Shown here: piece by piece, positions 1 through 5,920 of the stretch
How positions within the stretch are numbered: the first letter of the stretch is position 1
How the letters are laid out: every line of letters begins with the position of its first letter
Assembly: GCA_025450355.1 (NCBI GenBank)
Contig: JANWHR010000176.1
Location: 1 to 8,065, forward strand
Reading direction: 5' to 3'
DNA length: 8,065 nt
Source of the DNA: Micropepsaceae bacterium
GTDB lineage: Bacteria > Pseudomonadota > Alphaproteobacteria > Micropepsales > Micropepsaceae
Position numbers and translations under genes: made by a program
The notes under the pieces: model-generated
Database searches by the model: none
Seen by the model: the letters and a program-made list of their open reading frames with translations, nothing else
What the model was told of the DNA's origin: nothing

Positions 1-1512
1 ACGCCGCACATGCGGGTGGGCGATCAGATCGTCGAGACATTGCGGGTGCACCGGGGCATGTCGCGTGGCGCGGCGGCGGCGCGGGCGCTCGAACTGCTCG
101 AACTGGTGCGCATTCCGGAAGCGAAGCGGCGTATGCGTCAGTACCCGCATGAATTGTCCGGCGGGATGCGGCAGCGCGTGATGATCGCGATCGCGACGGC
201 CTGCGGGCCGGACCTTCTCATCGCGGATGAACCGACGACTGCGCTCGATGTCACCGTGCAGGCGCAGATTCTGGACATCATGCGCGATCTGGGGAAAGAG
301 CTGAACACGTCCATTGCGCTGATCAGCCACGACATGGGTGTCATTGCTTCGATCGCCGATCGTGTACAGGTGATGCGGCAGGGGATTTTTGTGGAAGGGG
401 GGCCGGTGGACGACATCTTCTATCGTCCCAAACATGGCTATACGCGCATGCTCCTGGATTCCATGCCCCGCATCAATGCGCCTGAACGGCGGGACCAAAT
501 GCGCGCGCCGCCCCCACCTCCGCAAGACGCGCCCGATCTGCTGTCGGTTCAGGACATGAAGGTCTGGTTTCCGATCCGGATGGGTGGTGGTCTGTTTCCG
601 CGCACCAGGCCGCTGCGCGCCGTGGACGGAGTGAGCTTTACGCTGAAAGAGGGCGAAACGCTGGCCGTGGTGGGCGAATCCGGTTGCGGAAAATCCACGC
701 TGGCGCGGGCGGTGATAAAGCTGTTGCCGGAGACATCCGGAACCGTCCTCTGGTGCGGGCGCGATCTCGGCGCGGCCGAACAGCGTCAGCTGCGCGGATT
801 GCGCAAGCAATTCCAGATCGTCTTCCAGGATCCGCTCGCCAGTCTCGATCCACGCATGACGATCGGGCAATCCATTGCCGAACCGCTGCGGTCACTCGAA
901 CCCGGTCTGTCGCGCAATGAGATTGACGGGCGTGTGCGCGCGATCATGCAGAAGGTTGGCCTCGACCCGCTGTGGGTAAACCGCTATCCGCATGAATTCT
1001 CGGGCGGCCAGAATCAGCGCGTTGGAATAGCCCGTGCCATGGTGCTGCGGCCAAGGCTGGTGATCTGCGACGAGGCCGTAAGCGCGCTGGACGTCTCGAT
1101 TCAGTCGCAGATCGTGGATTTGCTGCTGTCGCTTCAGACGGAATTCGGCATGTCGCTGATCTTCATCAGCCATGACCTTTCCGTGGTCCGCCGGGTCGCG
1201 CACCGCGTGATGGTGCTGTTTTTGGGGCGGATTGTTGAAATTGCCCCGCGCGACGCGATTTACCTCGATCCGCGGCATCCTTACACCAAGGCATTGATCT
1301 CCGCGGTGCCAATTCCGGACCCACATGCCGAACGCGCAAAGCCGCGCAGGGCATTGCCTCCGGAACTACCGTCTCCCCTGGACACGCGATCTTCACTGAT
1401 GTTCCTGAAATCGAAACGCATCAATGATCCTGATGCGGAGCAATACCGGCCGCGGCTTCTCGAGGTCGCACCCGGCCATTTCGTTGCCGAACACGATCCG
1501 GTGGAGGCATGA
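1..1512 (+). CDS. Oligopeptide/dipeptide ABC transporter, fused double ATP-binding subunit (5' partial)
   Basis: Cytoplasmic ATPase that powers import of peptides or similar solutes through a membrane permease pair. The frame is open from base 1 (T-P-H before the Met at 10), so the true start and the first Walker A lie upstream. Numbering from that Met, the first nucleotide-binding domain shows signature LSGGMRQR (about 49-56), Walker B LLIADEPTTALD (69-80) and H-loop ISHD (105-108). A Pro-rich linker (166-171) leads to a second complete domain: Walker A GESGCGKST (222-230), Q-loop VFQDP (271-275), signature FSGGQNQR (330-337), Walker B LVICDEAVSALD (350-361) and H-loop ISHD (387-390). The HPYTKALISAVP segment is typical of the Opp/Dpp C-terminal extension. 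Its usual Cys-containing end (GC..H.RCP...C) is missing. The stop overlaps the binding-protein start, so the two are translated as one operon. DppDF/YejF-type fusions are common; the substrate is not known. Confidence 0.95.
   Translation, partial: TPHMRVGDQIVETLRVHRGMSRGAAAARALELLELVRIPEAKRRMRQYPHELSGGMRQRVMIAIATACGPDLLIADEPTTALDVTVQAQILDIMRDLGKELNTSIALISHDMGVIASIADRVQVMRQGIFVEGGPVDDIFYRPKHGYTRMLLDSMPRINAPERRDQMRAPPPPPQDAPDLLSVQDMKVWFPIRMGGGLFPRTRPLRAVDGVSFTLKEGETLAVVGESGCGKSTLARAVIKLLPETSGTVLWCGRDLGAAEQRQLRGLRKQFQIVFQDPLASLDPRMTIGQSIAEPLRSLEPGLSRNEIDGRVRAIMQKVGLDPLWVNRYPHEFSGGQNQRVGIARAMVLRPRLVICDEAVSALDVSIQSQIVDLLLSLQTEFGMSLIFISHDLSVVRRVAHRVMVLFLGRIVEIAPRDAIYLDPRHPYTKALISAVPIPDPHAERAKPRRALPPELPSPLDTRSSLMFLKSKRINDPDAEQYRPRLLEVAPGHFVAEHDPVEA
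1503..1507 (+). promoter_or_regulatory. Shine-Dalgarno site deciding the binding-protein start
   Basis: GGAGG lies inside the last codons of the ATPase gene. It is 1 nt before the ATG at 1509 and 4 nt before the second ATG at 1512. The spacing favours initiation at 1512, although 1509 gives the longest frame. Either start overlaps the ATPase stop (TGA 1510-1512), which suggests translational coupling. Confidence 0.55.
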
Positions 1513-3164
1513 TGAGAGCGCCGGATCGCCGGGCATTTCTGGTGTCGGCCGGCTCCGCGGCGCTGCTTGCCGCCTGCGGAAACGGCGTATCGTCGCGGCA
1601 GAACCGGATCGCCGCCGGAAATCCCGGGGAAGTCCTGATCAACCACGGGAATGCGGCAGAGCCATTGAGCCTCGATCCGCATCACGCCCAGGGCAACTGG
1701 GAAGTCAATATCATCGGAGATTTGATCGTAGGACTTCTTACAGAGGATGCGACCGGAAATCCTGTGGCTGGCGCTGCGACGTCGTGGGAACAATCGGGCG
1801 ATGGCAACTCCTGGCGATTTACCCTTCGCGACCACCTGTGGTCTGACGGGCAGCCGGTTACGGCGGATGATTTCATCTACGCCTGGCGGCGGATGCTCGA
1901 TCCCAGGACCGCTTCGACTTACGCCTATTTTCTTTATCTGATCAAAAATGGCCAGGCGGTGAATACCGGAAAAATGCCGCTGACCGCACTGGGCGTCAGC
2001 GCGCCTGATCCAAATACGCTGATCGTCGCGCTGGAGCATCCGGTTCCGTACCTGCTCCAGTTCATGACGCACATGACCACCTATCCTGTTCCACGGCACA
2101 TCGTCGAGGCAAAGGGAGATGCCTGGGTAAAGCCCGGCTCTTACGTGGGAAACGGTCCGTTTGTGCTGTCCGAATGGGAATCCAACGACCACATTACCCT
2201 GGTGAAAAATCCCAGATTTTACGATGCGCCGACCGTGAAAGTTGAGCGCACGATCTACTATCCGACGGTCGATTACACTGCAGCGTTGAAGCGGTTGCGT
2301 GCGGGTGAACTTGACATCCAGGACCGCATGCCCGCGCAACAAATCGACTGGCTCCGCGCGAATATGCCCGAAACATTGCATCTGAAGCCGGTGTTGAGCA
2401 CTGAATACCTTGTCCCAAACCAGACGCTGAAAAGCTTCGCCGATCCGCGGGTGCGTGAAGCGCTCAGTCTCGCGATCGACCGTGAAACGATCGTCAATCG
2501 CATTGACAAGGTGGGTGAGCCGCCTGCTTACAACATCGTGCCGCCCGGAACGGCGAATTATCCCGGTGGGTCATTTCTGGGGTTCAGGTCCCTGCCGCCT
2601 CCGGCGAGGCTCCAACGCGCACAGAATCTCATGCGGCAGGCCGGTTATGGCCCCGGCCGGCTTCTGCGAACATCGCTGATCATCCGCTCGGCCTCGCCAA
2701 CGGCGCGACGGATTCCAGTCGCCATTCAGCAGATGTGGAAGCAGATTTTCGTAGATGCGCAGATTCTGCAACTGGATGCGGCAATTTTCTATGACCGCAT
2801 TCAAACTGGCGATTTCGAAGTCGCCAATCCGGGCTGGGTTGCGGATTACAACGATGCGATCACGTTTCTTGACCTGCTGCGGACCGGAAACGTCAACAAC
2901 TATGGTCATTACCAGAACCCGGAATATGACCGCTTGCTCAATCTGGCCGATTCGGAGCTGGATCTCGGAAGCCGCGGGCGCCTGATGGCGCAAGCCGAGC
3001 AGATTGCGCTGAATGACAATGCCTGGATACCGATCAGCTTTGGTGTTGAAGGCGCACTGGTGCGTCCGTATGTGACAGGCTGGAAAGATACGCCGACGGA
3101 CCTTCATCGTACCCGCTGGATGGGGATCGACGAGGCGCTACGGGCCGCAACGGTGGCCGTGTAA
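1509..3164 (+). CDS. Peptide ABC transporter substrate-binding lipoprotein (OppA-like, family 5)
   Basis: Extracytoplasmic solute receptor that delivers peptides or similar ligands to the permease served by the preceding ATPase. The N-terminus combines a twin-arginine motif (DRRAFL, residues 6-11), a short hydrophobic stretch and a lipobox LAAC with Cys at 23. This predicts Tat export of the folded protein and lipid anchoring. The mature protein has the family 5 layout: EPLSLDPHHAQ near the N-terminus, a LRDHLWSDGQPVTADDF segment (about 112-128), GSYVGNGPFVLSEW, then DPRVREALSLAIDRETIV about two-thirds along. The length of 551 aa is usual for OppA/MppA-type receptors. The start is 1509 or, by ribosome-site spacing, 1512, which would remove only one Met. 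It overlaps the ATPase gene by 1-4 bp. Ligand specificity cannot be read; oligopeptide is the default, and murein peptide, nickel or another solute is possible. Confidence 0.93.
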   Translation: MMRAPDRRAFLVSAGSAALLAACGNGVSSRQNRIAAGNPGEVLINHGNAAEPLSLDPHHAQGNWEVNIIGDLIVGLLTEDATGNPVAGAATSWEQSGDGNSWRFTLRDHLWSDGQPVTADDFIYAWRRMLDPRTASTYAYFLYLIKNGQAVNTGKMPLTALGVSAPDPNTLIVALEHPVPYLLQFMTHMTTYPVPRHIVEAKGDAWVKPGSYVGNGPFVLSEWESNDHITLVKNPRFYDAPTVKVERTIYYPTVDYTAALKRLRAGELDIQDRMPAQQIDWLRANMPETLHLKPVLSTEYLVPNQTLKSFADPRVREALSLAIDRETIVNRIDKVGEPPAYNIVPPGTANYPGGSFLGFRSLPPPARLQRAQNLMRQAGYGPGRLLRTSLIIRSASPTARRIPVAIQQMWKQIFVDAQILQLDAAIFYDRIQTGDFEVANPGWVADYNDAITFLDLLRTGNVNNYGHYQNPEYDRLLNLADSELDLGSRGRLMAQAEQIALNDNAWIPISFGVEGALVRPYVTGWKDTPTDLHRTRWMGIDEALRAATVAV

Positions 3165-3187
3165 TGCGGGGTCCTGATCACAGGTGA
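3164..3187 (+). other. Possible 7-residue coupling mini-ORF between binding protein and carrier
   Basis: ATG at 3164 shares its A with the last base of the upstream TAA stop (TAATG). It reads MRGPDHR and stops at TGA 3185-3187, which overlaps the GTG start of the next gene (GTGA). The arrangement would allow ribosomes to terminate and restart twice across the 19-bp gap. Such a short frame can arise by chance, and no Shine-Dalgarno site well placed for it was found. Confidence 0.2.
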
Positions 3188-4518
3188 GTCAGATTGAAGC
3201 CGTAGCCGAGGTCATCAGCGAACCGGTCACTGCAACGCCGGCGGCGGCGGCAGGCGCTACCGAAGAATTGCAGCACGAGCGGCAATTCAGCCGCCTGATG
3301 TGGTTCTTTGCCCTTGTGTACATGACGGAGGGCCTCGGACAGGCGCAAGCCGGCCTGATCTCGCAGCCCGTCAATTATTATCTGAAGCAGGTGTTCGGCT
3401 GGACGCCGGTTCAGATCACCGCCTATCTCACGGTTCTGACGCTTCCCTGGGTGATCAAACCTCTTTACGGCATGATTTCGGACTTCGTGCCGCTCTTTGG
3501 CTACCGGCGCAAAGCCTATCTCGTTGTTTCCAACGCGGCCGCCGCACTTGCCTATCTGTTGCTCACGCTGGTGACTCAACCTGGCGCAATGGTCACGCTG
3601 CTGATCCTGACCGCCTATGGCATGGCGATCTCGAGCACACTCTGTGGTGCAGTGCTGGTCGAGAACGGCCAGCAGTTTCGCGCGAGCGGCGCGTTCGTCA
3701 ATCAACAATGGCTCTGGTTCAATATCGCGGCCGTTGCGGCTTCTGCAATCGGCGGTTTGCTGGTGCAGTATTTTGCGCCTGCAACCGCGCTCCACTGGGC
3801 GGCAGCAATTGTGGGCGTCGCGCCATTCATGGTCATCTTCGGGAGTCTTTTTCTCATTTCCGAAGAACGCAAACCCATTCGGGTGGCGGCGCTGAAGCAG
3901 GCTTTCCGCGGCTTCATGGCGACTTTCCGCTCCAGGCCCGTGCTGATCGTAGCGCTGTTTCTGTTTTTCTATTTTTTCAGCCCCGGTTTTGCGACGCCGC
4001 TCTATTTTTACATGACGGACAAATTGAAATTCTCGCAGGGATTTATCGGCCTGCTGAATTCGGTCTCTTCGATCGGCTGGATTCTCGGCGCGGTGATCTA
4101 CAGCCGGTTGCTGAAGCAGATGACGACGAAGCGCCTGCTGAATCTTTCGATCCTGTTCGGCATCCTCACAACGCTGGCCGTCCTCTTCCTGTCCGGCCAG
4201 ATCACGGCGGTCGCCGCCTCCCTGGTTTCTGGCATCGCGGCAATGATCGCCTATGTCGCTTCTCTCACGCTGGCAGCCGATTACTGTCCCAAACAGGCGG
4301 AGGGATTCGCCTACGCCATCCTGATGTCGGTCTCCAATCTGGCGGGCTCGGCTTCGGATAACGCAGGCTCGTATCTGTACGAACATGTGTTTGCGAGCAG
4401 TCTGACGCCGCTGATCGTCGTATCGGCCGTATTCACCGCCTTCGCCTTCGTGCTGATCCCGGTTCTGAAACTGGGCAACAAGAAGCAGGGCGAACCGGTC
4501 GCGGAACCTGCCGCCTGA
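3184..4518 (+). CDS. Major facilitator carrier, folate/biopterin transporter (BT1)-like
   Basis: Inner-membrane secondary transporter of 444 aa. A hydrophilic Ala-rich N-terminal tail (1-37) is followed by about 12 hydrophobic segments, the first near 39-60. Residues 88-110 contain PWVIKPLYGMISD followed by VPLFGYRRK. This is the loop 2-3 signature of the BT1 folate/biopterin branch, where W-x-IKP-L-x-G, SD-x-P-x-FGYRR is strongly conserved. A polar loop with SEERKP (226-231) separates the two six-helix halves. The chosen start is GTG 3184; its Shine-Dalgarno match is poor (AGG touching the start). An ATG at 3298 would begin right at the first helix and is less likely. The gene is 19 bp after the peptide-receptor gene in the same direction, so it is probably co-transcribed. 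Bacterial members mostly lack known substrates, so pterin/folate is a family guess; another organic anion or a peptide product is equally possible. Confidence 0.85.
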   Translation: MSQIEAVAEVISEPVTATPAAAAGATEELQHERQFSRLMWFFALVYMTEGLGQAQAGLISQPVNYYLKQVFGWTPVQITAYLTVLTLPWVIKPLYGMISDFVPLFGYRRKAYLVVSNAAAALAYLLLTLVTQPGAMVTLLILTAYGMAISSTLCGAVLVENGQQFRASGAFVNQQWLWFNIAAVAASAIGGLLVQYFAPATALHWAAAIVGVAPFMVIFGSLFLISEERKPIRVAALKQAFRGFMATFRSRPVLIVALFLFFYFFSPGFATPLYFYMTDKLKFSQGFIGLLNSVSSIGWILGAVIYSRLLKQMTTKRLLNLSILFGILTTLAVLFLSGQITAVAASLVSGIAAMIAYVASLTLAADYCPKQAEGFAYAILMSVSNLAGSASDNAGSYLYEHVFASSLTPLIVVSAVFTAFAFVLIPVLKLGNKKQGEPVAEPAA

Positions 4519-4547
4519 AGGCTTTGTGAGTCAAAAAAACAAATCAT

Positions 4548-4671
4548 CTCACGCCGAGACGCCGAGACGCCGAGACGCCGAGAGCGCGGAGGCGCCCATT
4601 GCGTGACGGCGAAGTGGCACATTGCCGGGCACGTCACAACTTTCTCCGCGATCTCCGCGTCTCCGCGTGAG
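4548..4671. repeat. Inverted-repeat element with 20-bp imperfect ends
   Basis: Bases 4548-4567 (CTCACGCCGAGACGCCGAGA) pair with the reverse complement of 4652-4671 (CTCACGCGGAGACGCGGAGA), 18 of 20 matching. Each arm is built of an 8-9 bp unit: CGCCGAGA on the left, CGCGGAGA on the right. Between them lies a second perfect 6-bp inverted pair, GTGACG 4603-4608 with CGTCAC 4632-4637, around a small GGCA-cat-TGCC hairpin (4616-4626). No flanking target duplication and no coding frame are seen. The shape resembles REP/BIME-like or MITE-like intergenic repeats, but copies elsewhere cannot be tested from one window. Confidence 0.7.
4551..4582 (+). repeat. Perfect 8-bp tandem repeat, four copies
   Basis: ACGCCGAG occurs four times head to tail with no mismatch, inside the left arm of the larger inverted-repeat element. 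The opposite arm holds three related CTCCGCG units (4644-4650, 4653-4659, 4661-4667), spaced 9 and 8 bp apart. The extra left-arm copies suggest slippage expansion. Confidence 0.9.
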
Positions 4672-4689
4672 CCTTTTATGCAGATTTGA

Positions 4690-5298
4690 TTACAATCCGC
4701 CGTAGCCGTCACCTGGCTTTTGGGCCATGGCGCGGGTGAAGCGGTCCTTGATGATGGCCGGCTCGCGCGGTGTCTGACCTTTCGGCGCGGAGCCGTCGAT
4801 TTTCGCCGCGACGAACCATGGCCCATCTTCTGAGAGTGAACGGGCTACCAGAGCGGTGAAATCTTCTTCGTCCGCAGCCCAGGCGGACTGTTCGAGTCCG
4901 GCGCCGCGCGCGATGGCAACAAAATCGGCGCGGCCGGCCGACGCCGTGGGTTGCGCACCGGTGATCTGATACATGGCATTGTCCCAAACCATGATGGCGA
5001 GGTTGCGGGGCTTCAGATTCGCGATGGTGGCCAGCGCGCCCAATTGCATCAGCAGCGAACCATCGCCCTCCAGCGCGAACACCCGCCGTTCCGGCTGCGC
5101 GAGCGCGACACCGAGTGCGATCGGAACCGCAAGTCCCATGCTGCCCAGCATGTAGAAATTCTGCGGCCGCGGCCCTGCATTCCACAAATCGAAGTTTGAA
5201 TTCCCAATTCCACCGATCACAGCCTCATCATGCTTGAGCTGCTCCACGAGACGGCAAGTCAGGTCGAAGCGGCTCATGCGTTTCAGATGGGAGTTCAC
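4690..5298 (-). CDS. Thiamine-diphosphate 2-oxoacid decarboxylase, beta subunit (sulfopyruvate decarboxylase ComE-like)
   Basis: Diphosphate-binding half of a split thiamine-diphosphate enzyme, expected to decarboxylate a 2-oxoacid to an aldehyde together with the alpha subunit encoded just upstream. Residues 49-64 (YMLGSMGLAVPIALGV) match the conserved turn of this family. The metal/cofactor motif runs from GDGS (78-81) to DN (106-107). The QPT that follows (116-118) is also characteristic of sulfopyruvate decarboxylase beta and phosphonopyruvate decarboxylase. At 202 aa it is near the usual size for a separate beta chain. The frame begins at GTG 5298, giving a GTGA overlap with the alpha stop. 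An ATG at 5277 (residue 8) is an alternative; neither has a clear ribosome site. The actual substrate (sulfopyruvate, phosphonopyruvate or another 2-oxoacid) is not determinable; the overall fold and cofactor call is secure. Confidence 0.88.
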   Translation of the reverse strand: MNSHLKRMSRFDLTCRLVEQLKHDEAVIGGIGNSNFDLWNAGPRPQNFYMLGSMGLAVPIALGVALAQPERRVFALEGDGSLLMQLGALATIANLKPRNLAIMVWDNAMYQITGAQPTASAGRADFVAIARGAGLEQSAWAADEEDFTALVARSLSEDGPWFVAAKIDGSAPKGQTPREPAIIKDRFTRAMAQKPGDGYGGL

Positions 5299-5849
5299 GA
5301 CGATGCGGACGGGTTTTGCCGGCCTGGCAGGTTGCGGGTCAGCAGCGGTGACAGGATCAGCGCCGCCGGGGCCTGGGTCTTGTATGCCTGCGTGATGGTG
5401 CGGCCGGTGATGAACTCGGCCTCATCCACGCGCGTGATCGTGTGATGCTCCACGCCAAGCGATTGCAGGATCGGCCGCATGGCGCGCGCGGTGATCGCCT
5501 GGGCAATCTGGAAATCCCCGAGCTTTCCACGTTCCGAAACCATGAGCAGCGCCGGAATCTGTGCCGCCACGGCCAGCGAAGCGATCACGTTTGCCAGCGT
5601 GGCGAAGCCGCTCGTCTGCATCAGTACGATGCCCCGAAGACCCGCCATCGCCGCGCCGCAGATGATTCCCACCGCCTCCTCTTCACGCGCGGCGGCGAAG
5701 GCGGTGAAATACGCATCTGCATCGACGGCCCCGATCAGGGGGCGCAGCACATTGTCCGGCACATAGACGGCCAGCCGCACCTCGTTTTCTTTCAGGGCAC
5801 GGATGATCGGCTCATGCCAGGAGGATTGGCCGTTGGGATTATCGGGCAC
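5295..5849 (-). CDS. Thiamine-diphosphate 2-oxoacid decarboxylase, alpha subunit (sulfopyruvate decarboxylase ComD-like)
   Basis: Pyrimidine-binding half of the same enzyme; active sites should form at the alpha/beta interface in the cytoplasm. REEEAVGIICGAAMAG (55-70) carries the conserved Glu that activates the cofactor aminopyrimidine (one of E56-E58). LMQTSGFATLANVIASL (76-92) and the LLMVSERGKLGDF segment (101-113) follow the ComD pattern. The 184-aa length fits a separate alpha chain. It is first in a two-gene operon and its TGA overlaps the beta GTG by four bases, typical of subunits made in equal amounts. The only start available before the conserved region is GTG 5849; there is no in-frame ATG upstream and no good Shine-Dalgarno site. 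A promoter-like pair sits 35-63 bp upstream of the start. Phosphonopyruvate decarboxylase or an uncharacterised 2-oxoacid decarboxylase are alternatives. Confidence 0.87.
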   Translation of the reverse strand: MPDNPNGQSSWHEPIIRALKENEVRLAVYVPDNVLRPLIGAVDADAYFTAFAAAREEEAVGIICGAAMAGLRGIVLMQTSGFATLANVIASLAVAAQIPALLMVSERGKLGDFQIAQAITARAMRPILQSLGVEHHTITRVDEAEFITGRTITQAYKTQAPAALILSPLLTRNLPGRQNPSASS

Positions 5850-5883
5850 TGGTTGATGATGGGTCTGAGTGGTGAACTGGCGA

Positions 5884-5912
5884 ATTTTCTTCTCGCCCGC
5901 ACGCCGTGTAAA
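5884..5912 (-). promoter_or_regulatory. Candidate sigma-70 promoter for the decarboxylase operon
   Basis: On the minus strand TTTACA (5912-5907, 5 of 6 to the -35 consensus) is separated by exactly 17 bp from GAAAAT (5889-5884, 4 of 6 to the -10 consensus). Transcription would begin near 5877, giving a leader of about 28 nt before GTG 5849. The -35 box lies only 9 bp from the divergent dehydrogenase start, so factors bound here could affect both genes. For the plus strand, only a weak TAAACT (5909-5914) with a poor -35 is visible. Confidence 0.4.
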
Positions 5913-5920
5913 CTGAAATC

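Larger units (their letters stand above)
4533..4677. terminator. Likely bidirectional terminator region between convergent genes
   Basis: The carrier (plus) and the decarboxylase operon (minus) converge here. The inverted arms can form a long GC-rich hairpin. Reading the minus strand, the hairpin is followed by TGATTTG and then seven T (complement of A7 at 4533-4539). Reading the plus strand, it is followed by CC and four T (4674-4677). The T-tracts sit 2-9 nt from the stem, and the stem encloses a large interior, so this is not a textbook intrinsic terminator. Confidence 0.35.

Noticed and set aside
1281..2381. 366-aa open frame on the minus strand
   Set aside because: It straddles two well-supported plus-strand genes and shows no family motif.
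3178..4386. 402-aa open frame on the minus strand
   Set aside because: It is antisense to the carrier gene; its Arg/Gln/Asp-rich composition without domains marks it as a shadow frame.
4551..4582. CRISPR-like array
   Set aside because: The 8-bp units are directly adjacent with no spacers, and there are no cas genes nearby.
4519..4689. Small gene or structured RNA in the convergent gap
   Set aside because: No frame with a plausible start and ribosome site was found, and the palindromic structure is better explained by a repeat/terminator.
4690..5849. Single thiamine-diphosphate enzyme broken by a frameshift
   Set aside because: Separate alpha and beta chains with a GTGA overlap are the normal arrangement for ComDE-type enzymes, and both halves look complete.
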